Shown: positions 51,435-60,253 of the stretch, piece after piece
Numbering within the stretch: the first letter of the stretch is position 1
How the letters are laid out: every line of letters begins with the position of its first letter
Assembly (NCBI GenBank): GCA_021796385.1
Contig: JAJYXQ010000055.1
Location: 1-64,000, forward strand
DNA: 64,000 nt
Source: Thermoplasmata archaeon
GTDB lineage: Archaea; Thermoplasmatota; Thermoplasmata; Lutacidiplasmatales; UBA184
Reading direction: 5' to 3'
Program-made: the position numbers and the translations under genes
The notes under the pieces: generated by a model
What the model was told of the DNA's origin: nothing
The model's input: only the letters and a program-made list of their open reading frames with translations
The model's database searches: none

Positions 51435-52540
51435 TGGCCCTGGGTTCTTCTCTTCGAACCGGGGCATTCGAGGAATCGTCGGTACGTCCCAAAGCACTGC
51501 TCGAGAGAACGGAGGTCCACATACTCGTCGGTCCCATGCACTCCGCCCCCGCCCGGCCCATAGATGATGGTGGGAGCGACCCGGGCATAGGCATTGAAGT
51601 CACCGACAGCGTGCTCGTGCATCAAGAGAGTCCTTCCGACCCCTCCGCGCGCCGTCGCATCCAGCCACCTTCGGACGAGCGGAGTACGATTCGCACGATA
51701 GGGGTCAGGCCACGGTGTGGATCGCGGTACGAGGGCCAGCGAGGACTGGACCCCAGGGAACCTTCCCCGGGCAGTACGAAGTCGCCGGTGGAGCCACGCA
51801 TCTCCCCTGCGCTGGACAACCCGCGTACGGAACACCTGCTCGAACCGTGCCCGAGCCCCGGTGGGCAAGCTCACGCCCCCTCCTCCAGTGGTGTGTAGTT
51901 CGGTCACCGAAAGGCTCGCGGGGACGCCCGAGAAGAACGTTAGCAACGCTTCGACTGGGTTTGGCTTCCGGTCCAGATCGCCTTCGGCGTGGCCTCCCCC
52001 AGAGTGGAAGCTCACCTCCCAGGCCCGTCGGCCCGAGGCCGACAAGGCCACATGCTCCCATGTGGGTTCAGGCACGATGATGAGATCGGGGTGGAACCAC
52101 CTTTCCCGCACCAGGCCCCAGGCTCCTGAGGAATCTCCCTCTTCGTCCGTCGTTACGATGAGACCGATGTCGAAGTCCGGAGGTACCGGCCCGTGCCGAA
52201 GGAGCCAAAGGCAGGTGGCCAGACCCGAATGCATATCCAGCGTTCCCCTTCCGTAGAGCCTTCCCCCCTGAAGCGTACCCGGAGGGTACCGGTCCTCGGT
52301 CGACCGGGAGACCGTGTCGATATGCGTACCGAACAGGACGAGGGGAAGTTCCCGCCGATGTTGCGGGAGGTAGACCTCGGCGTTCGGCACCGTACGGACC
52401 ACCCACGGGGCGGCATGGTCCCCTTGACCCATCAGGTACCTGCGGACCTCGGCCAATCCTCGGGCTGGAGAACTGGATGTGTCAAGCCTCGTCAGCCGGC
52501 GTACAAGACTATACAACTCCCTGTGTGTTCGGGATTTCAA
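51431..52540 (-). CDS. M20-family metallopeptidase/deacylase
   Basis: A 369-residue protein. Metal and catalytic motifs are LFGTHIDTV (HxD), GRGTLDMHSGLA (second Asp), TTDEEGDSSGA (catalytic/ligand Glu pair), IVPEPTWEH and the late GGGGVHGTDEY. The insert domain has SGGGHAEGDLDRKPN. Relatives include ArgE/DapE deacylases and dipeptidases; the substrate is not determined. No ATG fits: the M20 N-terminus (REL YSLVRRLTRLDTSSSP) begins upstream of the first ATG, so a TTG at 52540, preceded by GGTGAGG, is proposed. Longer frames run antisense to the dehydrogenase gene. Confidence 0.78.
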   Translation of the reverse strand: MKSRTHRELYSLVRRLTRLDTSSSPARGLAEVRRYLMGQGDHAAPWVVRTVPNAEVYLPQHRRELPLVLFGTHIDTVSRSTEDRYPPGTLQGGRLYGRGTLDMHSGLATCLWLLRHGPVPPDFDIGLIVTTDEEGDSSGAWGLVRERWFHPDLIIVPEPTWEHVALSASGRRAWEVSFHSGGGHAEGDLDRKPNPVEALLTFFSGVPASLSVTELHTTGGGGVSLPTGARARFEQVFRTRVVQRRGDAWLHRRLRTARGRFPGVQSSLALVPRSTPWPDPYRANRTPLVRRWLDATARGGVGRTLLMHEHAVGDFNAYARVAPTIIYGPGGGGVHGTDEYVDLRSLEQCFGTYRRFLECPGSKRRTQGH

Positions 52541-52612
52541 GCGCCCCTCACCCGGGCTCGGCAAACCCGAAGAGCTTTTGATGGGGCGCTCTACCTTGGA
52601 TGGCCAGAGAGC

Positions 52613-53614
52613 GTGAAGGTCGGGCTGCTCAAAGAGGGGAAACTGGTCATGGCGGAGGCCCCGGAGCCCCAGCTCTCCGGCGGGGACATGGTGGTCTCCA
52701 TGCGCGCGTGCGGACTCTGTGGGAGCGACATCGAGAAGATCCGGGGACATTACGGGGCGACCGGACGTATCGGGCATGAGCCCGCGGGAATCGTCCGTTC
52801 CGTCGCTCCCGGAGTCTCCGGCTTTTCTCCGGGCGACCGGGTCTTCGTGCATCATCATGTACCCTGCTACACGTGCGAAGTCTGTCGCGCGGGCTCGTAC
52901 ACCTTCTGTCCGAGCTACCAGAAGACCAACATCGAGCCGGGCGGGTTCGCAGAGGCGTTCCGGGTCCCACCGGAGAACGTGGGCCGTGGGGCGGTCCTCC
53001 CCCTCCCACCCTCGATGAGCTTCGAAGAGGCCACGCTCATCGAACCTCTCGGATGCTGCCTCACGGCACTCTGGTCGACCCGGTTCCGTCCCGGGGACAG
53101 CGCGCTCATTCTCGGACTAGGGCCGATCGGTCTTCTCTACCTCCGGTTGTTGCGCACCGCGGGTGCGGGGCGGCTCGTGGGCGGCGATGTGTCCGCATTC
53201 CGCCGGAAGATGGGCGAGGCGTCCGGTGCCGACCGAACGTTCGACCCCACCCGGGAGCCCGTCGATGCATCCGGGGGGTTCGACCTGGTCGTCGTGGCGA
53301 CCAGTGCCACCGCCGCGGTTGCGCGGGGGTTTACCGATGTGAGACCGGGTGGCACGCTCAACCTCTTCGGCCTTCCTCCCGAAGGTTCGCAGCTCCCCGT
53401 GGATCTCCAAAGGCTTTACCTAAAGGGGGTCCGCCTCATCCCATCGTACGCCACCACCGAGCACGGGACAAACCGGGCCCTCGAGCTCATCTCGAGCGGC
53501 CGGGTGCCCGTCCGGGACCTCATCACGCATCGCGTCCCCCTGTCCGATCTCCCCCGGGCGGTGGAACTGGCGGCGCAGGTCGAAAGCACTATCAAGATTG
53601 TAGTTACTGCTTAA
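52613..53614 (+). CDS. Zinc-type medium-chain alcohol dehydrogenase
   Basis: A 333-residue MDR enzyme. Catalytic zinc ligands are Cys in GLCGSDIEK, the GHEPAG His-Glu pair, and the Cys/Glu near EPLGCC. The structural-zinc loop is CYTCEVCRAGSYTFC, and the cofactor loop LILGLGPIGLLYLRL. The sequence is closest in pattern to threonine/sorbitol/galactitol dehydrogenases, so a polyol or sugar substrate is plausible but unproven. It starts with GTG at 52613 after an AGAGAG stretch; no in-frame ATG exists nearby. Divergent from the M20 gene. Confidence 0.85.
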   Translation: MKVGLLKEGKLVMAEAPEPQLSGGDMVVSMRACGLCGSDIEKIRGHYGATGRIGHEPAGIVRSVAPGVSGFSPGDRVFVHHHVPCYTCEVCRAGSYTFCPSYQKTNIEPGGFAEAFRVPPENVGRGAVLPLPPSMSFEEATLIEPLGCCLTALWSTRFRPGDSALILGLGPIGLLYLRLLRTAGAGRLVGGDVSAFRRKMGEASGADRTFDPTREPVDASGGFDLVVVATSATAAVARGFTDVRPGGTLNLFGLPPEGSQLPVDLQRLYLKGVRLIPSYATTEHGTNRALELISSGRVPVRDLITHRVPLSDLPRAVELAAQVESTIKIVVTA

Positions 53615-53663
53615 TCGGTAGTGTTATATAGCTCCGGGGGCTCGGACCTCCCGGTGAAACAAG

Positions 53664-53894
53664 ATGTCTCGACTAGTGCAACATGATGCCGTAGGGCCAG
53701 CGATCGTCAAGGTGGGCGACAAGACATTGGGGATCTGCCAGTGCGGGCTCAGCCGTACGAAGCCCTTTTGCGATGGCTCCCACAAGAAGGTGACGGACGA
53801 GAAGCCGGGTGTGATCTATCTCTACGACCTGGAAGGCCACCGCATCGTTCTCCACGACGAGTTCCCTACCCCGAAGCAGGTCTTCGAGAAGTAA
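53664..53894 (+). CDS. CDGSH-type iron-sulfur protein
   Basis: A 76-residue protein with one CDGSH 2Fe-2S motif: Cys25, Cys27, Cys36 and His40 in [16 protein letters not shown]. The 3-Cys/1-His ligand set gives a redox- and pH-labile cluster. Archaeal single-motif proteins are small soluble electron or cluster carriers. TTATATAG at about 53623-53630 is a likely TATA box. It lies 49 bp downstream of the dehydrogenase. Confidence 0.92.
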   Translation: MSRLVQHDAVGPAIVKVGDKTLGICQCGLSRTKPFCDGSHKKVTDEKPGVIYLYDLEGHRIVLHDEFPTPKQVFEK

Positions 53895-53955
53895 GCACTT
53901 CTCGGTAGACCGCAAGGTAGTGGTCGACCACGACGTCCCAGTCCCAGCGACGGGG
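53866..53955 (-). pseudogene. Remnant of a glycosyltransferase C-terminus
   Basis: On the minus strand residues [19 protein letters not shown] (about 53949 to 53893) match the terminal helix typical of GT4 glycosyltransferases (W-x-W-D-x-V ... Y-x-x-V-Y). The sequence before it has no glycosyltransferase features and the frame runs on into the antisense of the CDGSH gene. It is best read as the surviving end of a gene displaced by the following surface-protein block. It is not a copy of the GT4 end at 57610, whose wording differs. Confidence 0.4.
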
Positions 53956-54143
53956 CTTCTGGAAGCACCTTCCAGAAGCCTCAATTGCGGTAGATTCTAG
54001 ACTGGGGAGTAGTGAGTGGACAGAGGATTCTGCTGGGGATTCGGTTTCACTTTCGTGGCCATACCCTTTACGCCTTCCAAGTTGCCACGTAGAAACAGCT
54101 TTAGCCTCAAACACTCTCTAGATATCACTCCAAGGTACAGGGG

Positions 54144-57100
54144 ATGAGAGTGTGTTCTCCGGTCGGCGTTAGTGTTGTAGCATTGTGTCTGTTAGCCATA
54201 CTCATGTTGGTTACTTCAGCGGTTTTTCCGATTCCAGGTTCATCCGTTAGTACCAGCGCGAATGACCTTTCGAGACAGCGGAGTGGCGTGGGTCTTGAGG
54301 CGAAGAACTCTCCTCGAGCCTTGACGCAGATCACGGGTCAATCAGGCAGTCGCCATTCAGCAATCCAGCCTTTGCAACGCGCATTGTTGTCCTCATCGAA
54401 GAACCCTTCGACTATGAGTTTTGCAAGCACTTCGAGTGGCTCAGGATGGACTGTATTTCCGACGTTCCCCGCAGTGTTGGGGTACGTTTCCATGACCTAC
54501 GACCAAGCCGATGGTTATGTTGTGCTGTTTGGCGGTACTAGCTCAATGGCAGATTCGAACGAAACTGCGACGTATTCGAATTCCGCATGGCATGCCTTGA
54601 CACCGAAAACATCTCCGTCTGCCCGGGCAGCGGCCATGATGACCTATGATGCAGCCGACGGGTATGTTCTCCTCTTTGGGGGGAGCAATGGTACGGGTGC
54701 ATTGAACGACACTTGGGAGTTCAAGGCGGGACAGTGGACCCGGCTTTTCCCCACGGTCTCACCTTCGGCGCGGTCGGATGCGCTCATGACCTACGATACC
54801 GTCGACGGGTACGTCCTTCTTTTTGGTGGGGCAAGTGCAAGTGGGGTTCCACTGGGGGACACTTGGGAGTTCAAGGGAGGGCAATGGACGCAGCTTCACC
54901 CAGCGAGCTCGCCATCTGCGCGGTCTCAGTCCGTGATGGCATACGACGCTGCGGATGGGTATGTTGTCCTGTTCGGGGGCACGGCGGGGTCCGGGTATTT
55001 TGCCGACACGTGGGCCTTCAGTGGGGGGCAGTGGAGACAGTTGCACCCCACGGTCGTACCACCCGGTAGGGGGAACTCCCAGATGTCCTATGATGCGCAA
55101 GACGGTTATGGGGTGTTGTTCGGTGGGTACAACAGCTCGTTGTCGTACATGAACGACACTTGGGAGTTCAAGGCGGGGCAATGGAGCCAAGTGACGACGG
55201 TGGTGGCGCCCGGTCCGAGGGTGGGGGCGGGAATGACGTATGATGCGGCGGACAAGTATGTGGTACTGTTCGGCGGGAATGCCTACGGCGCTCCGACGTA
55301 CTCAGACACCTGGAGCTTCACTCTGGGCAAATGGAGCAATCTTGACATATCTAGCGGTCCCACCGCACGAGGTGCCCCATCAATGACCTATGATGCAGCC
55401 GACGGGTATGTTCTCCTCTTTGGGGGGAGCAATGGTACGGGTGCATTGAACGACACTTGGGAGTTCAAGGCGGGACAGTGGACCCGGCTTTTCCCCACGG
55501 TCTCACCTTCGGCGCGGTCGGATGCGCTCATGACCTACGATACCGTCGACGGGTACGTCCTTCTTTTTGGTGGGGCAAGTGCAAGTGGGGTTCCACTGGG
55601 GGACACTTGGGAGTTCAAGGGAGGGCAATGGACGCAGCTTCACCCAGCGAGCTCGCCATCTGCGCGGTCTCAGTCCGTGATGGCATACGACGCTGCGGAT
55701 GGGTATGTTGTCCTGTTCGGGGGCACGGCGGGGTCCGGGTATTTTGCCGACACGTGGGCCTTCAGTGGGGGGCAGTGGAGACAGTTGCACCCCACGGTCG
55801 TACCACCCGGTAGGGGGAACTCCCAGATGTCCTATGATGCGCAAGACGGTTATGGGGTGTTGTTCGGTGGGTACAACAGCTCGTTGTCGTACATGAACGA
55901 CACTTGGGAGTTCAAGGCGGGGCAATGGAGCCAAGTGACGACGGTGGTGGCGCCCGGTCCGAGGGTGGGGGCGGGAATGACGTATGATGCGGCGGACAAG
56001 TATGTGGTGCTGTTCGGCGGGAACGATCTTGGATCTCCTACCTATGCGGATACTTGGGCGTTCCGCGGAGGGACATGGCAGGAGCTGAATCTCGGCATCT
56101 CTCCTTCCATTCGGGGTTATCCGGCGATGACCTTTGACATTGCAGACAATTATGCACTACTGTTTGGCGGGCACGGCACGACCTATTATTCAGATACTTG
56201 GTCGTTCGGCATGGCGCTTCCTCCGATTGGGTTAGTTGGGGTGTCTATATCACCGAGTTCCGGAATTCTATACACGGCGGGGAATGTAACACTGACAGCC
56301 CTCCCAACATGCTCCAGTGGCCCCTGCCCGTCATCTGTGGCATTCCTGTGGTCGGTCTCTCCGTTGCTTGGCATATTCAACTCGACCATCGCAAAGGTAG
56401 TGAGCTTCAAAGCAGGAAACTCTCCTGGCAATGTCTCAATTGGTGTCAACGCAACTTTGAATGGTACCCAAGTTTCCAGCATGCCGGCATTCTTTACCAT
56501 CTCCTTACCTCCTGCCAAGTTGACCTCGGTGAGGATAACTCCATCCTCGGTGTCCGTCGTGACGAAGGGGCAAGTGAATCTTAATGCAACACCATCATGC
56601 CAAGGGGGCCCCTGCCCGACCGGGATAATCTATAGTTGGTCTTTGAACAACACCGTTGGAAGCTTGGGTGTGGGCTCTGGATCCTCCGTCACGTTCACGG
56701 CAGGGTCATCTCCAGGAACGACCCTCCTAACTGTGGCTGCCTCTTCGAATGGCGTGAATGTTTACAATACTTCGGCCATCACGGTCTATTCCGCGAACGA
56801 TACCTTGACGTCTGTGACGATATCTCCCGGTAATGTTGCAATCGATGAAGGGTCCAATCAAACTTTCACCGCGAACCCCGCCTGCGCTCAAGGTCCATGT
56901 CCCACGGGGGTGACGTTCAACTGGAGCTTGAACACTTCGTCACTTGGGACACTTTCTACCGGGACGGGCCGGGTGACGATGTTTCACGCGGCCAATCAAC
57001 AGACTGGCGTGGTGAGCCTCATAGTCAGTGCGACCTTTGGTTCTGTGTTGCGCACGAATGCTACGTCGATTAGGATACTTTCCCCGAGTTCGATGATACT

Positions 57101-57566
57101 GAGCTCCACATCGATTGTCCCCGCCTCAATCACGATTGTGGTCGGTTCCACTGCCAACTTCACCGCAATATCTACTTGCACGGGTGGCGCTTGCCCGTCT
57201 GGAATCGAGTATCGGTGGTCATTGACAAATAGTCTAGCCCACCTTGAAAGCAGTCAGGGTGGAGCCGCCGTCATTCTGGCCGGAAGTACCTCGGGTTCTG
57301 TTGTACTAGACGTTGAAGCCAGTCTGCAGGGGCATTTTGCAAATGCATCCTCAACGATTACCATCAAATCCAAATCGAATAATCCCAATGGGTCCACAGG
57401 CACTCCTTTGGAGATCCTCGGCGTTTCCGGAGTCGGGGCCTACCTCCTCATTTTGATCGTTGGCGTTGTAGTGGGAGTCGTTGCGGTGCTGCTGTTATTG
57501 CGGCGCAAGAAGCTTAGCAATCAGAAGAGGCCCCCACCCGACACGCAACATTCGAATTTTGCGTAG
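54144..57566 (+). CDS. Large kelch-repeat surface protein with internal duplication
   Basis: An 1140-residue protein. A signal segment (about 8-32) is followed by kelch blades from 110 to about 690, with the cycle MTYDAADGYVLLFGG ... DTWEFKAGQW. Residues 166-373 and 414-621 are identical because the DNA is duplicated. Four Ig-like repeats with CxGGPCPxG or CTGGACPSG cores follow, then a C-terminal helix (YLLILIVGVVVGVVAVLLLL) and RRKK. With more than ten blades it may form two propellers. It shares the blade wording with the kelch/zinc-ribbon protein at 15767 but has no ribbon tail. Probably an envelope or adhesion protein; lower GC than neighbours. Confidence 0.78.
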   Translation: MRVCSPVGVSVVALCLLAILMLVTSAVFPIPGSSVSTSANDLSRQRSGVGLEAKNSPRALTQITGQSGSRHSAIQPLQRALLSSSKNPSTMSFASTSSGSGWTVFPTFPAVLGYVSMTYDQADGYVVLFGGTSSMADSNETATYSNSAWHALTPKTSPSARAAAMMTYDAADGYVLLFGGSNGTGALNDTWEFKAGQWTRLFPTVSPSARSDALMTYDTVDGYVLLFGGASASGVPLGDTWEFKGGQWTQLHPASSPSARSQSVMAYDAADGYVVLFGGTAGSGYFADTWAFSGGQWRQLHPTVVPPGRGNSQMSYDAQDGYGVLFGGYNSSLSYMNDTWEFKAGQWSQVTTVVAPGPRVGAGMTYDAADKYVVLFGGNAYGAPTYSDTWSFTLGKWSNLDISSGPTARGAPSMTYDAADGYVLLFGGSNGTGALNDTWEFKAGQWTRLFPTVSPSARSDALMTYDTVDGYVLLFGGASASGVPLGDTWEFKGGQWTQLHPASSPSARSQSVMAYDAADGYVVLFGGTAGSGYFADTWAFSGGQWRQLHPTVVPPGRGNSQMSYDAQDGYGVLFGGYNSSLSYMNDTWEFKAGQWSQVTTVVAPGPRVGAGMTYDAADKYVVLFGGNDLGSPTYADTWAFRGGTWQELNLGISPSIRGYPAMTFDIADNYALLFGGHGTTYYSDTWSFGMALPPIGLVGVSISPSSGILYTAGNVTLTALPTCSSGPCPSSVAFLWSVSPLLGIFNSTIAKVVSFKAGNSPGNVSIGVNATLNGTQVSSMPAFFTISLPPAKLTSVRITPSSVSVVTKGQVNLNATPSCQGGPCPTGIIYSWSLNNTVGSLGVGSGSSVTFTAGSSPGTTLLTVAASSNGVNVYNTSAITVYSANDTLTSVTISPGNVAIDEGSNQTFTANPACAQGPCPTGVTFNWSLNTSSLGTLSTGTGRVTMFHAANQQTGVVSLIVSATFGSVLRTNATSIRILSPSSMILSSTSIVPASITIVVGSTANFTAISTCTGGACPSGIEYRWSLTNSLAHLESSQGGAAVILAGSTSGSVVLDVEASLQGHFANASSTITIKSKSNNPNGSTGTPLEILGVSGVGAYLLILIVGVVVGVVAVLLLLRRKKLSNQKRPPPDTQHSNFA
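54639..55264 (+). repeat. Direct repeat, copy A (626 bp)
   Basis: This segment is the same, as far as can be read, as 55383-56008, with a 744-bp offset. Identity breaks at 55265 (A) against 56009 (G). Both copies are in frame, each encoding about 209 residues or four kelch blades. Confidence 0.9.
55383..56008 (+). repeat. Direct repeat, copy B (626 bp)
   Basis: Second copy of the repeat beginning at 54639. The copies are separated by 118 bp of unique sequence that completes one blade and begins the next. The lack of silent differences points to a very recent duplication or ongoing gene conversion. Confidence 0.9.
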
Positions 57567-57609
57567 ACACCACCAGAATAGAAATGACGAGTGGAATCTA
57601 AGTAGAATC

Positions 57610-58752
57610 TTAGGGGTCAGACTCAGTCCCCGATTTTGCAACTACTCCTTGCAGGACCCTAAGGTACCTTCGAGAAACTTCGGTCCAGTCCCAGTGTGGA
57701 GCCTCGTTACCTGCCTGGCGACTTATCTGAGCACGTAGTTCGTCGTCCGATGTAATTCGATCCACGTAACTTGTGAACTCTTCGATGGTCGAAGTCGAAA
57801 ATCCCGCCCCCCTCTCGGCCAGCAACGGTGCTGCACCCGCGTCGAATGCAACAAAAGGGAGGCTCGATGCCATTGCTTCAATCAAAGAAAGACCGAATCC
57901 CTCGTACTCGGAGCCCAACAGGAACACGTCTGCTTCGCGGTAGACCGAGACCAATTCCTCTCTTGTTAGCTTTCCGAGGAAGCGGACCTCGACGCCAAGC
58001 TCACGGGCCAATTGCATCAAAGCCGCTTGGTTGCACCGAGAAGTTGGTACATCCTTCCCGACGATGGCCAGGGCTACACGGTCACGCAGCGGGGCGAGGC
58101 CCCGTATGATCCTGTCCACCCGTTTGTTATCCCACATGCCACCGACGTAGAGTCCGATTTTCCTGCGAGTGAACTTCCAGCGAGACCGGAGGTTCACTTC
58201 GGGTACTTCCCCTCGAAAATCCTTGATGTCAATCGCAGTACCCACGACATCGATCTTCGTCGCTGGGATTCCAAGACTCGCCGCACGCAACTTCTCTCGG
58301 GAGGTCATCGCTAGATAGCGATCGAATGCCCTGAGTCTGCCAGGAAGATACCGTCTGAAGTACATTTTGTTAATGGCCGAATTCGGGTTCATTGAAAGCT
58401 GATAGAAATCATGGGGGGTTGCGACACGGAATCCTCCGAAAATTTCGACAAGCGGAAAGTAGAAGTCGGCACACCAAATGCGGTTTCCGCTGATGTTTAT
58501 GATGTCGTAATCCACCCCTCGAATGGTGCGCCAGTATCTCAAGGGAACCCGAAATCGACCCATTTTCATCATGGGTAGCCGAAGGATGCGGACCCCGTCG
58601 AACGTTTCCTCTGCAGGGCATCCGGGCTCAGATTGAGTGATGACAGTTGTATGCTGACCGAGTCGTACCAAGGAACGCGCCAGTCCCAAAGCCCATCGCT
58701 CCGTGCCTCCCTCCGCAGGAAAGAAGCGATGATTGGCAATGAGTACTCTCAT
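57610..58752 (-). CDS. Family 4 (GT-B) glycosyltransferase
   Basis: A 380-residue protein. The N-terminal domain starts MRVLIANHRFFPAEGGTERW with the Gly-rich loop. The C-terminal domain has GLYVGGMWDNKRVDRIIRGL, RFLGKLTREELVSVYREADVFLL, and the donor-binding SEYEGFGLSLIEAMASSLP (E-x7-E). It ends with the WDW terminal helix. It would transfer a nucleotide-activated sugar to an envelope or glycoprotein acceptor. Being convergent with the kelch surface protein, it may help decorate that protein. ATG at 58752 is chosen; upstream frame is unconserved. Confidence 0.9.
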   Translation of the reverse strand: MRVLIANHRFFPAEGGTERWALGLARSLVRLGQHTTVITQSEPGCPAEETFDGVRILRLPMMKMGRFRVPLRYWRTIRGVDYDIINISGNRIWCADFYFPLVEIFGGFRVATPHDFYQLSMNPNSAINKMYFRRYLPGRLRAFDRYLAMTSREKLRAASLGIPATKIDVVGTAIDIKDFRGEVPEVNLRSRWKFTRRKIGLYVGGMWDNKRVDRIIRGLAPLRDRVALAIVGKDVPTSRCNQAALMQLARELGVEVRFLGKLTREELVSVYREADVFLLGSEYEGFGLSLIEAMASSLPFVAFDAGAAPLLAERGAGFSTSTIEEFTSYVDRITSDDELRAQISRQAGNEAPHWDWTEVSRRYLRVLQGVVAKSGTESDP

Positions 58753-58863
58753 GTGTTGTCCAGACTGGTAAGTTACTTTTCGGCTGGGGTCCAGGAAAGC
58801 CCCCTGGCTGATAAAGCCGCCATCCTTATCTCGGCGCCATCGTGCCCTAACGGCGGGTAAGAT

Positions 58864-58947
58864 GCCGAGGTGGCTCAGACCGGTACGGCGCGAGTCTGGA
58901 AAGCTCGTGGAGTTTTCTCCTCGGGAGTTCAAATCTCCCCCTCGGCG
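58864..58947 (+). tRNA. tRNA-Ser (anticodon GGA)
   Basis: The acceptor GCCGAGG pairs with CCUCGGC. The anticodon stem CGAGU/GCUCG closes loop CUGGAAA, giving anticodon GGA. A long variable arm (GGAG-UUUU-CUCC) follows, then the T arm GGGAG-UUCAAAU-CUCCC. The long variable arm and discriminator G are archaeal tRNA-Ser features. There is no intron and CCA is not encoded. TTATCT about 35 nt upstream is a likely TATA box. Confidence 0.95.
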
Positions 58948-58994
58948 CTTTCCCCCGAACCCGGCGGTCCCGGGCCCCTCCCGGTGATTCGTTC

Positions 58995-59465
58995 ATGTCG
59001 GAACCTCGCGATCCTGCCGCGTTGATCCCATGGTTCCATAGGCTCACGGGCTCCCCTGCCTCTCAGCTTACCGAACTGTGCCGGCGGCTCCGCCGGGACC
59101 ATCCGCACTACAATTGGGTTGGCGTGTACGTTCTCGAAGGGAACGAACTTGTGCTCCGGGCCTGGGATGGCCGGGAGGCGACCGAGCATGTCCGGATACC
59201 GGTCGAACGGGGGCTCTGCGGTATGGCCGTCCGGGAAGGCCGGACGATCACCGTGGGAGATGTGGACTCCTCACCCGAGTACCTTGCTTGCTTTCCGTAC
59301 ACGAAGAGCGAGATCGTCGTCCCGGTCTTCGACCGAGGGAATGCCGTGGGGGAGATCGATATCGACGGGGATGTGCGGAACGCATACACCCCGGCCGACC
59401 AGGAGTTCCTCGAGGAACTCGCCAAGGCGATCGCCCCGGTGGTCCAAGCGCTTCGGAATCCGTAA
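58995..59465 (+). CDS. GAF-domain protein, free methionine-(R)-sulfoxide reductase-like
   Basis: A 156-residue single GAF domain. Conserved fRMsr wording is HPHYNWVGVYVLEGNELVL, then GLCGMAVREGRTITVGDV, YLACFPYTKSEIVVPVF and VGEIDIDGD. Two of the catalytic cysteines (in GLCGMA and YLACF) are present; the third, more N-terminal one of the classical enzyme is not obvious. The product either reduces free methionine-R-sulfoxide or is a related GAF sensor. It follows tRNA-Ser by 47 bp. Confidence 0.8.
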   Translation: MSEPRDPAALIPWFHRLTGSPASQLTELCRRLRRDHPHYNWVGVYVLEGNELVLRAWDGREATEHVRIPVERGLCGMAVREGRTITVGDVDSSPEYLACFPYTKSEIVVPVFDRGNAVGEIDIDGDVRNAYTPADQEFLEELAKAIAPVVQALRNP

Positions 59466-59493
59466 CCTTGGGAGGTGTGCCCCGTGGCCTTTG

Positions 59494-60249
59494 CTACGGA
59501 GGGTGGGCCACGGAAAACCTTTGCAATCTTCGGAGAAGGAATCCCACGTATTGTGCCCGAAGCTCCTCGGCAGGAACGGGCTCGACGGGTACCGATCCCT
59601 TCCGGGAAAGACGCAGTGCCTCCGCCCGGATATTCCGCAACGCCCGGGAGAGTTCGTCCACGATGGGCACGTGAGCGGCCAGTGTCGTCCTAGAGAATGG
59701 GTTGAGATCGATGGAAATGACCGTCTTGCCCGCCTGGACCAAGGCCTGGGCGCGATCGCCATCCTCGAGAGGGACGAGGACCGTGTCTGCCCGCAGGATG
59801 CCTTCGGGGTCGACCCAGCTCCGGTCCGAGGCCAACCCTCGCAGCCGGGCGGTGGGATGGACACCATAGACGGGGTGGACACCGGCTTCCGAAAGCGCCT
59901 GTTCGACCAGCTGCGCCCTCCGTGGAGTACGGTGGAAGAGGTTGACCTCGACCTTCAAGTGCGGGATGGCCCGTGCCAGGGCGGCCACCGGTCGGGCACC
60001 GAGCGCGGCCACGTTCCCGTTGACCGAGAGCACGGGCCGTCTAGCCTGCATCAACCGGGCGGCGGCGATCCGCTCGGCCTTCCGGGCCACCGGGGTCGTG
60101 CGCTCGCCGAACAAGTAGTCGAAGGCCTCGCCCCGTCCTTGAGCGATCAGCCCTTCAGGGACGAGGAGCCCTCGTTCCATCTGGTGGGCGAGATAGGCTC
60201 GGGTGACGAGGCTGCGGTACCGGGGGTGGGAGCGTGGGATGTTCGCCAT
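59494..60249 (-). CDS. 4-phosphopantoate--beta-alanine ligase (archaeal phosphopantothenate synthetase)
   Basis: A 251-residue protein of the archaea-specific COG1701 family. It opens IPRSHPRYRSLVTRAYLAHQ and has GLIAQGRGEAFDYLFGE, AAARLMQARRPVLSVNGNVAAL, VEVNLFHRTPRRAQ and ISIDLNPFSRT. It condenses 4-phosphopantoate with beta-alanine using ATP, replacing the bacterial PanC/PanK route in archaeal CoA synthesis. It lies 4 bp after the acyl-CoA dehydrogenase gene, so the two may be cotranscribed. Confidence 0.93.
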   Translation of the reverse strand: MANIPRSHPRYRSLVTRAYLAHQMERGLLVPEGLIAQGRGEAFDYLFGERTTPVARKAERIAAARLMQARRPVLSVNGNVAALGARPVAALARAIPHLKVEVNLFHRTPRRAQLVEQALSEAGVHPVYGVHPTARLRGLASDRSWVDPEGILRADTVLVPLEDGDRAQALVQAGKTVISIDLNPFSRTTLAAHVPIVDELSRALRNIRAEALRLSRKGSVPVEPVPAEELRAQYVGFLLRRLQRFSVAHPP

Positions 60250-60253
60250 GGGC

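Noticed and set aside
54639-56008. Kelch gene repeats as an insertion sequence or composite transposon
   Set aside because: The repeats lie wholly within one reading frame, with no transposase, terminal inverted repeats or target duplication.
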